DNA of 5,744 nucleotides, taken from positions 1 to 5,744 of the forward strand of contig MGNS01000065.1 in the NCBI GenBank assembly GCA_001795165.1. Reading direction: 5' to 3'. This document shows positions 1 to 5,744 of this stretch, piece after piece. Numbering within the stretch: position 1 is the first letter of the stretch; each line of letters opens with the position of its first letter. Source of the stretch: Chloroflexi bacterium RBG_16_57_11 (GTDB lineage Bacteria > Chloroflexota > Anaerolineae > Anaerolineales > UBA4823). The notes under the pieces are model-generated. The model worked only from the letters and a program-made list of their open reading frames with translations, did no database searches and was not told the DNA's origin. The position numbers were made by a program, and so were the translations under genes.

Positions 1-64
1 AAGAAAGAAAGGAGGAAAGCAGGAGAGGAAAAGACAGACGCTTTGCGGTTGATCAAACACTTGG
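1..64. other. 5' flank, purine-rich, no gene
   Basis: The first ~37 bases are almost entirely purine on the + strand. A TGA at 50-52 closes the frame of the candidate first exon just before its ATG at 65. I see no TATA box or other recognisable promoter element, but only 64 bases are available, so promoter signals may lie outside the window. Confidence 0.5.
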
Positions 65-202
65 ATGAGCAGCTTTGTTGTGGGACGGGCAGTCGTAGTT
101 CGGATACCACTTGCTGAAGTTTTGCCTGCCACGCTGTCTTTTGACGACGCTGTGCAGACCATGCCGATCAGTTCCAGCGATGCAGCTATTCCGATCATTC
201 GG
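65..202 (+). CDS. Candidate first coding exon (46 codons) of the ORF A gene
   Basis: The frame opens after a TGA at 50-52. Its first ATG is at 65, and it runs through 46 sense codons to CGG at 200-202, directly followed by GTATGT, a strong 5' splice-site sequence. The next in-frame stop is TAA at 212-214, inside the presumed intron. The peptide starts MSSFVVGRAVVVRIPLAEVL and continues with a FDDAVQTM stretch, a composition typical of a folded strand/helix region rather than random translation. Splicing to 351 keeps phase 0 and gives a continuous N-terminus leading into RWIECSLGHPRD. The ATG context is weak (T at -3, A at +4). An alternative short first exon is ATG 205 to 261, ending AAG|GTGAGG, which is also phase 0. 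A third option is that translation starts at the well-placed ATG at 603. Forty-six open codons could occur by chance, so this exon is a reasoned inference. Confidence 0.5.
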
Positions 203-350
203 GTATGTTCATAATCTTCTCCCAATTTCGCTATTGGGGCTGTGCTCGGAGGTTCGAGAAGGTGAGGAGGTCGGTTTCACTGCGCGTTCTTTCTTCCTCC
301 CTCACCGCCCCCGTTTTTGTTTCCCTCCTCTTTCTGTACCTCGCTGGTAG
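203..350 (+). other. Probable spliceosomal intron, 148 bp, phase 0
   Basis: It starts GTATGT and ends TGGTAG. A long T/C-rich tract (about 287-340) lies upstream of the acceptor, and a branch-point-like CCCTCAC lies at 299-305, about 46 bases from the AG. Removal joins the frame of 65-202 to the frame beginning CGC TGG ATC at 351 without a phase change. It also removes the TAA at 212 and the in-frame TAG at 348-350. A competing donor, AAG|GTGAGG at 262, would give an 89-bp intron with the same acceptor. If the organism uses spliced-leader trans-splicing, the same tract plus AG could instead be a trans-splice acceptor. Confidence 0.55.
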
Positions 351-2465
351 CGCTGGATCGAGTGCAGTTTGGGACATCCTCGCGACCTCCCGTTCGGGTT
401 TGTTGTGGACAGCCCATTTGGAAAGTGCCTCGTTCAGACCCCGCGAGACGCCGAGTCAACTGTACGTGTGTCGCGAGACTTCTTGATTGTAATCTCCGTT
501 GCTTCGGAATCACAATCGAGTGGAAATGTTGCCGTTCCAGCCACCCCCATTCAACCCTCCGTGCCGGCAGGCGGGACATCGCTGAGCAACGTCGGGAACG
601 CCATGGGCGGCAGTGCGCACGGCGGCAACTCGACCATCGACCTCGGCGGCATTCATATTCATGTTCCGTCTGCCCACTCCGACTCAGTGGCGGAGGCGCC
701 AGTCTCGCAGCGCGCTGTTTCAGCTCGGGTGTTTGCTGCTCCCATGGTCTCAAGAATTCAACAGGCACCTTCCAAGAATGCACAGCCTGTCGAATCCTTT
801 CCGCGCCCCATGAATTCAGGTCATCGCAATGCGTACAACGTGTTGATGGAGAACCGGCACCGCAGTGTTGCGGCGGCGCTGAAGATGCTTCGTGATCCCC
901 GATGCATGGGCGATCTGGCCCTGCGACGCTTCTGTGAGCAGGCTCTTCCCCAGCTGCGAGGGTGGCGCGCGCTGATCCACATGCTGGGCGACCCTGATAA
1001 CTATGGTCGTCGCTTGAGCCAGTTTAACGATCCGAAGTCCCAACTCGCGTCTGCGCCGCTCACCGAGCGAGATGAACTCCGGCTTGTCGAACTATCTCAG
1101 GCTTTGAAAGATGCCAAGATTTGGAACGGAGCGTTGCCTCTGGAGGAAGGTCGGCTCACGGCAGCCATCGAGGGAGCAAGAAAAAGAGACTCTCTCGAGT
1201 GCCTAGAGGTGGCGGAAGAACAGTCTGTGGGGTCGGCGAGCGCGTCTTCACCGACTTGGCGGATGTCGCCCTCGCATTGCCTTGATGTCCCGTCGGAACG
1301 CATTGTTTCGTCCTCCTTGCCGTCATCCTCCTCATCGTCAGCATCGTCCTTATCGTCGCTCTCCTCGCTCTCCTCGTTCCCATCTTCCCCCTCCGTTGCA
1401 GCGTTGTCGGCACCATTCTGCTCGTTCTCTGACTCGCCTTGGCCATCCCTTTCTGCCTCGGCCGCTGCGGCCACCGCTTGCTCATCCTCATCCTCATGGC
1501 CATCGTCACTGTCCTCATCGTCATTGTCTTCATTGTCCTCATCGACATCGACATCGCTATTGGGTGATGTGTTACCTTTGTCGTCAGCCGCGTCAGCTTC
1601 GTCAGCTTCGCCTGCGTCGCCTGCGTCCTCATTGTCTTCATCGTCCTCATCGACATCGACCTCGCCATGCGGTGATGTTCTACTTGCGTCGTCTGCTTCA
1701 TGCCCGTCATCGCTTTCCGCCTCTTCTCCACGTTTGCCATCCCTTGCTGCGCCCTCTGTTGCTATTTCGTCAACCAAAGCTAGCGGATCGCGCAAGCGGA
1801 GCGCAAGTGGCACGCTGCTGAACGCCGAGGAACTGCCTCCCCCTTCCACGCCGTCCGCGTCGCGGAGGTCGGAATTGCTCCGGCGATCCACCGCGAAAGT
1901 TGGAGCAGCTTCAGCCGCGCCCGCTGCCCAAGCTACTGCTGCGACTATGGCTGCTGCGTCTGCGGCGATCGACGTCGACGCCACTCCGGCGGCGCGTGAG
2001 GAGTGCCCCTTCTGCCATGGTGACCAGATCGCACTGCACTTCAACCACATCCCCCACGATGAGTTTCGGACACGCTTTTATACTGACCCAATGGCATACG
2101 GCATCCTGGCACTTGTCGAGCGCGTCGAAGTCGCAGTCGGAGGTTGGAGGCTTCTCGTGCGGGCATTGGACAGCACGGCCACACTGTCCGTTGAGCAGCA
2201 GCGTACTTGGCTCCTTTTGGACTTCAACAACGAAGACGTTGTTCATTTCAAGAGCGCGAGTCTCAAAAAGCCACAAGACCTTGTGCTGCATCACACGGCC
2301 GGTCACATTTACCTGCGGCGCGTGAAGTCGTGCAAGTCGAGCCGACGCACTGCTGCCGCAAGCGTTGCATTCATGGGTGACATCGTGCTCGAGCCTCTTC
2401 CAGGCTCCTCTCGTGGCACCGCGGCGAAGGCACGCGACTGCTCCCTTTTTGTGAAGGGCTTGTAG
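351..2465 (+). CDS. ORF A: large protein with Ser-rich linker and CxxCH...H cluster, function unknown
   Basis: The frame is open from 351 to TAG 2463-2465 (704 codons; 750 residues if 65-202 is spliced on). I do not recognise the family. Numbered on the 750-residue model, the regions are as follows. Residues 47-100 look folded (LPFGFVVDSPFGKCL, then FLIVISV). Residues 100-205 are a polar, probably disordered region. Residues 206-330 are a helix-rich block opening with NAYNVLM and containing a RGWRALIHML segment. Residues 366-520 are a Ser/Ala/Leu low-complexity tract, followed by an Ala-rich stretch. A CPFCHG motif (C598, C601, H602) is followed by H609, H612 and H615, a possible metal site. 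The remaining ~130 residues are rich in beta-prone segments. No ATG occurs before 603 in this frame; that ATG has a good context (G at -3, G at +4) and would give 620 residues. The last ~29 codons may be intronic (see 2377-2465), in which case the protein continues into ORF B. Confidence 0.75.
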   Translation, partial: RWIECSLGHPRDLPFGFVVDSPFGKCLVQTPRDAESTVRVSRDFLIVISVASESQSSGNVAVPATPIQPSVPAGGTSLSNVGNAMGGSAHGGNSTIDLGGIHIHVPSAHSDSVAEAPVSQRAVSARVFAAPMVSRIQQAPSKNAQPVESFPRPMNSGHRNAYNVLMENRHRSVAAALKMLRDPRCMGDLALRRFCEQALPQLRGWRALIHMLGDPDNYGRRLSQFNDPKSQLASAPLTERDELRLVELSQALKDAKIWNGALPLEEGRLTAAIEGARKRDSLECLEVAEEQSVGSASASSPTWRMSPSHCLDVPSERIVSSSLPSSSSSSASSLSSLSSLSSFPSSPSVAALSAPFCSFSDSPWPSLSASAAAATACSSSSSWPSSLSSSSLSSLSSSTSTSLLGDVLPLSSAASASSASPASPASSLSSSSSSTSTSPCGDVLLASSASCPSSLSASSPRLPSLAAPSVAISSTKASGSRKRSASGTLLNAEELPPPSTPSASRRSELLRRSTAKVGAASAAPAAQATAATMAAASAAIDVDATPAAREECPFCHGDQIALHFNHIPHDEFRTRFYTDPMAYGILALVERVEVAVGGWRLLVRALDSTATLSVEQQRTWLLLDFNNEDVVHFKSASLKKPQDLVLHHTAGHIYLRRVKSCKSSRRTAAASVAFMGDIVLEPLPGSSRGTAAKARDCSLFVKGL
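1523..1585 (+). repeat. 63-bp direct repeat, copy 1
   Basis: It aligns without gaps to 1631-1693, with 53 of 63 bases identical by eye, at an offset of 108 bases (36 codons). Both copies encode a Ser/Thr run followed by a GDVL motif and another Ser run. The repeat keeps the ORF A frame, consistent with expansion of the linker by in-frame duplication. Confidence 0.8.
1631..1693 (+). repeat. 63-bp direct repeat, copy 2
   Basis: Second copy of the repeat at 1523-1585. It encodes SSSTSTSPCGDVLLASS, compared with SSSTSTSLLGDVLPLSS in copy 1. Differences are concentrated in the second half of the unit. Confidence 0.8.
2377..2465 (+). other. Possible intron (89 bp, phase 1) joining ORF A to ORF B
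   Basis: The candidate donor is ATGG|GTGACA at 2377. The acceptor is the TAG at 2463-2465, preceded by a pyrimidine tract (2441-2450). Splicing leaves one base (G) of the interrupted codon, which joins AG at 2466-2467 to make GAG and continues in the ORF B frame as ELRPSDTSSS. The phase agrees exactly and the operation explains why ORF B has no ATG near its start. Against it, the donor is only moderate and the sequence removed also reads as plausible protein in the ORF A frame (ASVAFMGDIVLEPLPG). Other donors, such as GTGAAG at 2322 with an AG at 2466-2467, also preserve frame. Confidence 0.35.
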
Positions 2466-2944
2466 AGTTGAGGCCTTCCGATACAAGCTCTTCACATTGG
2501 GAGGCCCCCACGTGGCTGTCCGCGTGCGACGTGTTGATCACGAACGATCGGTTTCGTGCATGCTGGCCTGGGATTCTCGCCGAGCTGGACCACGAAGGAG
2601 AGAACAATTTACCTGTGGCTGTGATACTATTGCCAAGCTCCGGAGACGGTACCCTCGTCACACCTCTCAGCGTCGACGCAATTGACGAGACGTTCGACGC
2701 AGACACACTGCAACACGAAGAGTGCATGCGAGCGCGCGATTTGGTGACCTCTCTGCCTGGCCGCCCGTTCCGATGCGCGCCCATCACCGACTTCGCCCAT
2801 GTGCTCGGTTTGTTCTTCCGTGTGCGCGATGTCGTGTTGCGAGCACTGCAGCTTGGGTTTGCCGTTGTTCTCTTTGGTGTCGCCCACGAGAAAGTCTGGC
2901 TCGTCACCGATCCCTCGGATGGAGCGCATTTTTCAACGCAATAG
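2466..2944 (+). CDS. ORF B: unrecognised coding segment, probably an internal or terminal exon
   Basis: The frame opens after TGA 2378-2380 and runs to TAG 2942-2944. It has no ATG until 2726, about half-way, so it is unlikely to be a stand-alone gene and is more likely reached by splicing from ORF A (or by a frameshift near the CCCTTTTT run at 2443-2450). From 2468 it encodes 158 residues. It begins with a polar segment, then CDVLITNDRFRACWPGILAE, a hydrophobic VAVILLPSSGDG strand, and a hydrophobic C-terminal half (VLGLFFRVRDVVL, FAVVLFGVAHEKVWLVTD). It looks like a compact alpha/beta domain, but I recognise no family. Spliced from ORF A through the 89-bp intron, the product would be 880 residues. 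The frame is the same as that of ORF C, from which it is separated by the single TAG, so B may continue into C after removal of an intron ending at 2944. Confidence 0.5.
2929..2944 (+). promoter_or_regulatory. Possible 3' splice site at the B/C junction
   Basis: A T-run in ATTTTTCAACGCAATAG ends in the TAG that is the only stop between ORF B and ORF C. If this is an acceptor, ORF C extends upstream from 2981 to 2945 in phase 0. I could not settle the donor. TTG|GTGACC at 2744 is in phase (a 201-bp intron) and resembles the GTGACA donor proposed at 2377, but it would remove 67 well-formed codons of ORF B. Confidence 0.3.
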
Positions 2945-2980
2945 TGGCTGAGATGGGCTCATTGCATTCGCGTCGAATGG

Positions 2981-5485
2981 ATGCGACGACAGCCACTGAC
3001 CCCGAGTGAGCTCGCGGTTGCTGCGGCGCTCGCCGACTGCACGAAGGTGGCCAAGGCAGCGCACACGAGCCTGCGCGTTGCGGAGTTGCTGCGGTTGCTG
3101 CGCGCCCACTCTGCCGAGACGAGCACGTGCGATGCAATCCACGCCGTGGTTGGGCAGTTGTGCCAGGTGCACGAGTGGAATCGCACTGAGTTGTTGCTGC
3201 TGGCGGTTCTGAGCCTCGAGCTTCTGCAGGATGGCACTGCGACCCAATTGCTGGATTGTCGTGAGAAGGGACATGCTGAGAAAGAGAAGGGGATTGTCGC
3301 AACACTTTCTGCGAGATACGCCACCTTGCGGAAGCAGATGGGCACCTCGGAAGGGTCTAGCGAGCCACGCGGTCCTGCCAGCCACGCGGTCATACCTCAA
3401 AAAGTGCTTGACGCGCTAGATGAGTACTTCGTGCGTTGGCGAACACTAGGTGCGCACACCCGGCGCCGCAACGTGACTGCCACCACTGCAACAAAGGTGA
3501 GCATGAGGCAGGCGGCGACGTTCGCTTTCGCCCAGACGGGCATCGCCGTGAGCAAGAGCTACATTTACAACCTAATGAAGCCCCGAAATTCTCGCTCTCG
3601 CGAAGCAAGAAGGCACCACGTGCGTTACGAGTTGCGCACGGTGTTGCCCCAGCGCCGCGACGCGATCGGAGCGGAGGCGAGCTGCGATGAGCACTTTGCG
3701 ATGGCGCTCGTCAAGTTGCAGCGCTTTAGTCACGGCTCGCTGACGCGCGAGAGCGACCCGTTGATGCGCCCGGCATTGCCCCTGGCAGGCGGTGGCGAGT
3801 TGCGGCTGCCGCCGACGTTCGACCGTGTAATTGCTCCCGCGAACTCGTTTCTCCCTTGCGCATTGACTCTTTCGTCGGACGCGAAGAGCAAGGTTTACAT
3901 GGGACCGTTCAATCCCAACCAGCGCTCCTCCCTCGTGTGGAGTCAAATCGGTGCTGACGGAGTGGTACGTGGGCCTGCGATTGGATCGACGGACTTTGGG
4001 CGCGTCGTGGCCAAGTCGTTGACGATGCAAGGTTACTTGCGTTTGTCCATCGAGGACGGACAACAGACAGGTGGTGTTGGCCCGGCGGGCACTTCGATCA
4101 CATTCGGAAGTAACAACTCGGGAACCGCGTTTTACATTGTGCGCAGCACGCCGGAAGAGCACGGATCGAGTGCAACGCACCTCGCTGAGTTGTTCGAGGC
4201 AATGCTAGCATGGCCGCAACGGTTCCGGCGCGGTGACTCCCTCGCGCGCTCGATGCTGCTCATCACCGACTCTGGAGGTGGCGAGGGCCCGATGCTGCGC
4301 GCGGTCAAAATTGCTATGCAGGTCATTCTGTACTTGCTCGGCTTTGCCAGCGTGACCGTTTGCTCGTTCGCGGCGGGCTGCTCGCGATATAACCCCGTGG
4401 AGCATGTACACGCGGTCGTAAATCAGGCTCTCGGCATCGCCCCGCTTGGGCATGCTGATGACCCCCACACTGCAATGGAATCGGTTGTGACTCGCCTCGT
4501 CGGCCAGACTTTTAGCGGTGCAGCAGTCGAGCTGAAGGCGATGCGACTGGGTCGTTTGCATTCTTGGTTGCCCTCTGAGTTCGTTGAGCTGTGCAATCCC
4601 GTCACCAGCAAATTGCGGCTCCAACAGTTGCGGCTTCTGCCATTCGTGCTGACGCCACTGCTCGAACAATTGCGGGCTTCTTTGAATGTGGGCAACGTTC
4701 TGCCAACAGTCACGCTGGGGCAGCTCGAGGCGGCGGGCACGGGGGCACACGTGAACTCACGGTACGTGTCGCACTTTGTCAGCGACGGGTCGGCCGTTTG
4801 TGGTGGTGCGCCGCGCGGAGGGGTGTTGACGGTGGAGGAGCGACTTCTGCTCCACTGTGCGCCCATCCCGTGCTTCGCGACGAAAACACCGCAGCTTGCG
4901 CAAACAATGTTCACGGCCGGCGATGCCCTGCGCCTCAGAGGGGAGGGTGACCACTACCGCACCTTTGCCGAGCTGCAGGCACTTCTGCGCGAAGACGAAT
5001 CGGTGCGTGTGCCAACTGTGCGCCTGCAAGACGGAGCCGTCATGTTGGAGGAGCGCCGACTGAAGGAAGTGATCAGGAGCAATCCAGATGCGTTTCGACC
5101 ACATGAGGTGCTGCGATGCGTGGCGAGCGTGCGATACCCTGCGGACGATCGAGTGACGACCAGACCTCTCAAGGCAGCGGAGCTGAAATTGCTGTCTGAT
5201 GTGCTGATGCTTCCCGCTTCGCGCATTGCTGCGGAGCTGCAGCTGTTCCAGAGGGCTGGACGCAGCCGGAGCAAGCTGTCCGATCCAAATGCCACTATGA
5301 CTGTGGAAGTGATGTGCAGGCAGTGTTCGGCAGAGCGGCTGCGTCACTGGGCCGGGCAACACGGACTCTTCCCTTTGGGCGAACTCAAGTCGAAGCGGAA
5401 GCTCGAACTGGCTGCGGCAATAGTCGCCCATCTCACGGGAGCTGCGGCTGCCGCTCCTTCCTTCGCCAGTTCGGTTCCGCTGTGA
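2981..5485 (+). CDS. ORF C: DDE-type transposase-like protein with C-terminal SAP-like motif
   Basis: The 834-residue protein is read from the ATG at 2981 and ends at TGA. The frame is open back to 2945, and this ATG context is weak, so the true start may lie in an upstream exon. Residues 1-140 are helix-rich. Residues 174-199 (SMRQAATFAFAQTGIAVSKS onward) look like a helix-turn-helix, followed by a basic PRNSRSREARRHH stretch. The catalytic core is inferred from D236 in SCDEH, D430 in LLITDSGGG after a hydrophobic strand, and E474 in CSRYNPVEH. The 43-residue D-E gap and the N-P-x-E-H pattern match DDE/RNase H-fold transposases. The layout recalls bacterial ISAzo13-type transposases (SGG...SKWNKIEH) and uncharacterised DDE-like proteins repeated in sponge, cnidarian and insect genomes. 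Residues 783-818 (LRHWAGQHGL, then KSKRKLELAAAIVAHL) match a SAP-type DNA-binding helix pair. Inferred role: DNA binding and strand transfer in the nucleus. The family assignment rests on motifs only, and activity is unproven. Confidence 0.8.
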   Translation: MRRQPLTPSELAVAAALADCTKVAKAAHTSLRVAELLRLLRAHSAETSTCDAIHAVVGQLCQVHEWNRTELLLLAVLSLELLQDGTATQLLDCREKGHAEKEKGIVATLSARYATLRKQMGTSEGSSEPRGPASHAVIPQKVLDALDEYFVRWRTLGAHTRRRNVTATTATKVSMRQAATFAFAQTGIAVSKSYIYNLMKPRNSRSREARRHHVRYELRTVLPQRRDAIGAEASCDEHFAMALVKLQRFSHGSLTRESDPLMRPALPLAGGGELRLPPTFDRVIAPANSFLPCALTLSSDAKSKVYMGPFNPNQRSSLVWSQIGADGVVRGPAIGSTDFGRVVAKSLTMQGYLRLSIEDGQQTGGVGPAGTSITFGSNNSGTAFYIVRSTPEEHGSSATHLAELFEAMLAWPQRFRRGDSLARSMLLITDSGGGEGPMLRAVKIAMQVILYLLGFASVTVCSFAAGCSRYNPVEHVHAVVNQALGIAPLGHADDPHTAMESVVTRLVGQTFSGAAVELKAMRLGRLHSWLPSEFVELCNPVTSKLRLQQLRLLPFVLTPLLEQLRASLNVGNVLPTVTLGQLEAAGTGAHVNSRYVSHFVSDGSAVCGGAPRGGVLTVEERLLLHCAPIPCFATKTPQLAQTMFTAGDALRLRGEGDHYRTFAELQALLREDESVRVPTVRLQDGAVMLEERRLKEVIRSNPDAFRPHEVLRCVASVRYPADDRVTTRPLKAAELKLLSDVLMLPASRIAAELQLFQRAGRSRSKLSDPNATMTVEVMCRQCSAERLRHWAGQHGLFPLGELKSKRKLELAAAIVAHLTGAAAAAPSFASSVPL
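3363..3396 (+). repeat. 17-bp imperfect tandem duplication inside ORF C
   Basis: Two adjacent 17-base units (3363-3379 and 3380-3396) share 15 of 17 bases, both starting AGCCACGCGGTC. The unit length is not a multiple of three, so a recent duplication would have shifted the frame, yet ORF C stays open on both sides. The segment encodes a Pro/Gly/Ser linker (SEPRGPASHAVIPQ) before the helix-turn-helix region. Confidence 0.7.
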
Positions 5486-5744
5486 CATTCTGCTTCAACC
5501 TTCCATTGTGACGCTCCTCGTCATCCTGCCCGATTGCGTTGAGGGGGGCGGGGGAAAGAAAGAGGGATGGTGTGGCGGAACTGGTGGCCGCAACAAATGC
5601 GTCAAGGGACGGCAAGGAACGACTGATGCCGACTCACTGAATTCTTCTCCGTTGTTGTTCTGCTTCTTTCTTGTCTTCATCTCTCAGCCTGGTGTGCGTG
5701 GCAGAACCAAGAGACACTCCGAAAAAAACTGCAACGACAACATA
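5486..5744. other. 3' flank without recognised gene
   Basis: This stretch is closed in the ORF C frame, and the short minus-strand frames here are low-complexity. There is no AATAAA. An A-run lies at about 5722-5728. Between about 5650 and 5690 the + strand is pyrimidine-rich. I found no tRNA-like or other structured RNA, and no terminal inverted repeat matching the 5' flank. Confidence 0.5.
5543..5566 (+). other. G-rich patch downstream of ORF C
   Basis: Runs of six, five and three G occur within 24 bases, 58 bases after the ORF C stop. This is three clear G-runs, one short of a standard four-run G-quadruplex unless the longest run is split or a GG further down takes part. It may be a 3' UTR structure or simple composition. 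Confidence 0.3.

Larger units (their letters stand above)
1308..1772 (+). repeat. Serine-coding low-complexity tract (TCN-rich)
   Basis: This in-frame tract inside ORF A is built from TCN codons with Leu, Ala, Pro and Thr, such as LSSLSSLSS and SSSTSTS. The DNA repeats short words such as TCCTCATCGTCA and CATCGACATCGAC. It lies between two non-repetitive coding regions, so it probably encodes a flexible linker. The same composition keeps several frames open on both strands here, including a minus-strand frame reading as acidic Asp/Glu repeats. Confidence 0.85.

Noticed and set aside
1282..1821. + strand frame-1 ORF rich in His, Arg and Pro through the repeat tract
   Set aside because: It is another frame of the same TCN repeat (read as CCN/CAN/CGN), with no sequence support outside the tract.
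1097..2050. Minus-strand 317-codon ORF encoding an Asp/Glu-rich acidic protein
   Set aside because: It lies opposite the TCN-rich Ser tract of ORF A, whose composition removes stop codons in several frames. The non-repetitive ends read as junk, while the + frame is flanked by well-formed sequence on both sides.
2443..2451. Canonical -1 ribosomal frameshift heptamer at CCCTTTTTG
   Set aside because: In the ORF A frame the codons are CTT TTT preceded by C, which does not fit the X XXY YYZ pattern. It is kept only as a weak alternative to splicing.
4757..5488. Minus-strand 243-codon ORF opposite the end of ORF C
   Set aside because: It is a shadow of GC-rich coding sequence. The product is rich in Arg, Ser, Gln and His with no recognisable domain, and the + strand carries the SAP-like motif here.
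5543..5566. G-quadruplex in the 3' flank
   Set aside because: Only three separate runs of three or more G are present, so the standard four-run rule is not met. It is listed as a G-rich patch only.
1..5744. Terminal inverted repeats bounding a DNA transposon
   Set aside because: The left end is purine-rich and the right flank pyrimidine-rich on the same strand, giving a loose inverse resemblance. No base-by-base match of useful length was found, and the true ends may be outside the window.

Overview
The window looks like nuclear DNA from a eukaryote, probably a GC-rich protist or another unplaced lineage. The genes have no Shine-Dalgarno spacing. A large low-complexity serine tract interrupts one of them. 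Open frames break at TAG triplets that sit behind T/C-rich tracts, as 3' splice sites do, and one break has a GTATGT donor in matching phase. I cannot name the species. All convincing coding sequence is on the + strand.

Layout: 1-64 is a purine-rich 5' flank. 65-202 is a candidate first exon of 46 codons, followed by a probable 148-bp intron (203-350). 351-2465 is a long unrecognised ORF (A) with a Ser/Ala-rich linker, a helical block starting NAYNVLM, and a Cys/His cluster near its C-terminus. 2466-2944 is a second open segment (B) in another frame with no early ATG, so it probably belongs to a spliced product. 2945/2981-5485 is an 834-847-residue ORF (C). It has a helix-turn-helix-like segment, a DDE-type (RNase H-fold) transposase signature D236, D430, E474, and a C-terminal SAP-like DNA-binding motif. 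5486-5744 is a 3' flank with a G-rich patch and no gene.

B and C share one frame and are separated by a single TAG. A and B can be joined in phase by a plausible 89-bp intron ending at the TAG of A. The simplest reading is therefore one transposon-related gene in which an N-terminal A/B region, with possible zinc-binding and linker segments, is fused to a DDE-SAP transposase-like region. The alternatives are two or three separate genes, or readthrough/recoding of TAG. Neither terminal inverted repeats nor target-site duplications were recognised, so whether this is an intact mobile element, a fragment or a domesticated gene is undecided.
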